Shown piece after piece: positions 61,531 to 64,000 of a DNA stretch of 64,000 nucleotides (positions within the stretch are counted from its first letter, which is position 1; the number at the start of each line of letters is the position of its first letter). The position numbers and the translations under genes are program-made. This DNA comes from Mastacembelus armatus. Lineage: Eukaryota; Chordata; Actinopteri; Synbranchiformes; Mastacembelidae. The notes under the pieces were generated by a model, which did not search any database, was not told the origin of the DNA, and was given only the letters and a program-made list of their open reading frames with translations. The stretch is from positions 26,878,637-26,942,636 of the forward strand of contig NC_046653.1 of assembly GCF_900324485.2 (NCBI RefSeq), in the 5' to 3' direction.

Positions 61531-64000
61531 AATTCCCGTCTCACCCCTATGGGTGGTGTGTCTTCCTCAATCTCGGGTCCTCTACCAGAGGCCTGGGAGT
61601 TTGAGGGTTCTTCGCAGTATCTTAGCTGTTCCTAGCACTGCGCTCTTCTGGACTGAGATCTCTGATGTTGTTTCCAGGATCTGTTGGAGCCACTCTCCCA
61701 GTTTGGGGGTCACAGCCCCCAGGGTGCTGATTACCACAGGGACCACTGTTGCCTTCACCTTCCACATCTTTTCTAGCTCTTCTTTAAGCCCTTGGTATTT
61801 CTCCAGCTTCTCATGTTCCTTCTTTCTGATGTTGCTGTCACTTGGGATCGCTACATCTACCACTATGGCTTTCTTCTGTTGTTTGTCCACCACTACTATG
61901 TCCGGTTGGTTAGCCATCACCTGTTTGTCGGTCTGTATCTGGAAGTCCCACAGGATCTTAGCTCGGTCATTCTCCCTCACCTTTGGAGGCGTGTCCCATT
62001 TTGACCTTGGGACCTCCAGCCCATCAGCACAGATGTTCCTGTACACTATGCCGGCCACTTGGTTATGGCGTTCCATGTATGCTCTGCCTGCTAGCATCTT
62101 ACAACCTGCTGTTATGTGCTGGATTGTCTCAGGGGCATCTTTGCACAGCCTGCACCTGGGGTCCTGCCCGGTGTGGTAGATCCCGGCCTCTATCGATCTT
62201 GTGCTCAGGGCCTGTTCTTGTGCCGCTACGATCAGTGCCTCTGTGCTGTCTTTCAGTCCAGCTTTTTCCAGCCACCGGTAGGACTTTTCGATATCAGCCA
62301 CCTCTTGTATCTGTCGGTGGTACATGCCGTGCAGGGGTTTGTCCTGCCATGATGGTTCTTGCTCTTCGTCCTCTTCATCGGACTTCTGTTGCCTGAGATA
62401 TTCACTAAGTATTCCATCGCTTGGGGCCATCTTCCTGATGTACTCTGACGCTCCCCAGTCCCCGGCCTCCTTCCTTCCTCTTAGCGTACAGTCTCAGGAT
62501 GCTGGATTTGGGGTGAAGTCCTCCATGCATTGTGAGGAGCTTCCTTGTCTTGACATCAGTGGCTTCTATGTCCTCTTTTGGCCAGCTTATTATGCCAGCG
62601 GGGTATCTGATGACCGGCAGGGCGTAGGTGTTGATGGCTTGGACCTTGTTCTTCCCATTTAGCTGACTTCTTAGGACTTGCTTTACTCTCTGTAGGTATT
62701 TGGCTGTGGCTGCTTTCCTTGCGGCTTCTTCTTGGTTCCCATTTGCCTGTGGGATTCCAAGGTACTTGTAGCTCCCCTCAACATCCGCTATCTGCCTTCT
62801 GGGAGTTCAACTCCTTCAGTCCTGACAACCTTCCCTCTCTTTGTTATCATTCGACCACACTTGTCCAGTCCGAATGACATTCCAATGTCGTTGCTGTATA
62901 TCCTGGTGGTATGGATCAGTGAGTCGATGTCTCGTTCAGTCCTGGCATACAGCTTGATGTCATCCATGTACAGGAGGTGGCTGATGGTTGCCCCATTTCG
63001 CAGTCGGTATCCGAAGCCAGTCTTAGTGATGATCTGGCTGAGGGGGTTCAGGCCTATGCAGAACAGCAGCGGGGACAGAACATCTCCTTGGTAGATGCCG
63101 CACTTGATGGAGACTTGTGCTATTGGCTTGAGGTTGGCTACTAGGGTTGTTTTCCACAGTCCCATTGAGTTCCTTATGAAGGTTCTTAGGGTCCTATTGA
63201 TGTTGTACAGCTCCAGGCATTCCAGGATCCATGTGTGAGGCATTGAGTCGTAGGCTTTCTTGTAGTCAATCCAGGCGGTGCACAGGTTGGTCTGCCTGGT
63301 CTTACAGTCTCGAGCGACCGCTTTATCCACCAGTAGTTGGTGTTTTGCTCCCCTGGTGTCCTTACCCATTCCTTTCTGGGCCCCGCTCATGTATTGAGCC
63401 ATGTGCCTACTCATCTTAGCCGCTATGATGCCCGACAGGAGCTTCCAGGTTGTGCAGAGGCAGGTTATCGGACGGTAGTTGGATGGGACTGCTCCCTTTT
63501 GGGGGTCCTTCAGGATCAGGACTGTCCTGCCTTCAGTTAGCCACTCTGGGTGAGTCCCATCCATTAACAGCTGGTTCATTTGAGCTGCCAGGCGTTCATG
63601 GAGGGCAGTTAGCTTCTTTAGCCAGTAGGTGTGGATCATGTCAGGCCCCAGTGCTGTCCAGTTCTTCATGTTGGAGACCCTTTCTCGGATATCTGCCGTT
63701 GCGATGGTTACTGGTTCCTGTTCAGGGAGGTTGCTGTGGTCTGCTCTCAGGTCTGCCAGCCACTGGGCATTGGTGTTATATGATGCCTCCCTCTCCCATA
63801 TGTTTTTCCAGTATTGTTCAGTCTCCAGCCTTGGTGGGTCTGCTCTCGTGTTACTGCCCCCCCACTGAGAGTACACTTGGGATGGTTCGGTGGAGAACAT
63901 CCTGTTTATTCTCCGTGCTTCTATTTCTCTGGTGTACCTCTTCTGGCGTGTGGCCAGGGCTGTGAGTCGTTGTTTGGCAGTCTCCAGGGCCTCAGGTATG
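61526..64000 (-). mobile_element. R4-clade LINE (Dong/Rex6-like), 5' end beyond window
   Basis: Minus-strand RT domain at 62788-63900 (NYRPITCLCTTWKLLSGIIA, YKKAYDSMPHTWILECLE, GIYQGDVLSPLLFCIGLNPL, YMDDIKLYARTERD) and, in another frame, the C-terminal domain at 61582-62430 with a CCHC motif (CRLCKDAPETIQHITAGC) and a restriction-like endonuclease (QPDIVVVDKQQKKAIVVDV). Two lesions are visible: a one-base loss just after VELPEG near 62785 and a short deletion near 62440. The 3' end abuts an (AT)n tract. The single ORF with C-terminal nuclease marks the R4 clade rather than L1/L2/RTE. Confidence 0.88.

Noticed and set aside
61553-63965. Plus-strand frames up to 208 codons
   Set aside because: Antisense to the R4-type LINE; no family motif on the plus strand.

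Overview
The window comes from a teleost fish genome. It holds a cluster of intronless odorant receptor (OR) genes embedded in transposon debris typical of fish (Rex1-, Rex3- and R4/Dong-like LINEs, L2, Tc1, piggyBac, hAT, Ty3/Gypsy, BEL/Pao). I see no host protein gene other than ORs, and no RNA gene.

There are twelve OR loci of one closely related subfamily. Seven are complete 308-codon genes (4307, 8651, 14285, 20449 on the minus strand, 29410, 37613, 43256, named by lowest coordinate). One is complete at its 5' end but cut by the left window edge (1-832, minus). The rest are broken: two identically deleted copies (3225, 7569), one split by a solo LTR (45169), one with a single in-frame stop (56097), and one truncated by a LINE (59351); I also count 45169 as a recent loss because most of its reading frame is intact. 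The cluster grew by duplication in blocks: a tandem 4.4-kb duplication (2312-11475), an inverted copy (20449 against 14285 and 37613), and direct copies 29410/45169 and 43256/56097 that share flanks as well as coding sequence. Nearly every locus carries the same promoter-like block 90-220 bp before the ATG, with a TAATGA homeodomain-type core followed by a TATA-like A/T stretch.

Layout: 0-11.5 kb, OR genes and the tandem duplication. 11.5-14 kb, LINE tails and a solo LTR. 14-21.7 kb, two inverted OR genes separated by a decayed BEL/Pao element that itself hosts a piggyBac-type nonautonomous element. 21.8-29 kb, a LINE graveyard. 29.4-30.3 kb, an OR. 30.6-36.9 kb, a MITE, an intact-looking Tc1 transposon and LINEs with a solo LTR. 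37.6-46.4 kb, three OR loci and hAT-type repeats. 46.9-50.2 kb, an RTE LINE with its own solo LTR. 51.1-55.4 kb, a young Gypsy element. 56-60 kb, two OR pseudogenes. 60-64 kb, LINEs, ending in an R4-clade LINE that runs off the right edge.

The most interesting host signals are the shared promoter block, a possible 5'UTR intron in some copies, and a mosaic of near-invariant and variable coding patches. In the latest gene pair (4307/8651) nearly all differences fall in one TM3 patch that matches a third paralog, which looks like gene conversion at the presumed ligand pocket. Family names for the LINEs rest on my recognition of protein motifs, not on database comparison.
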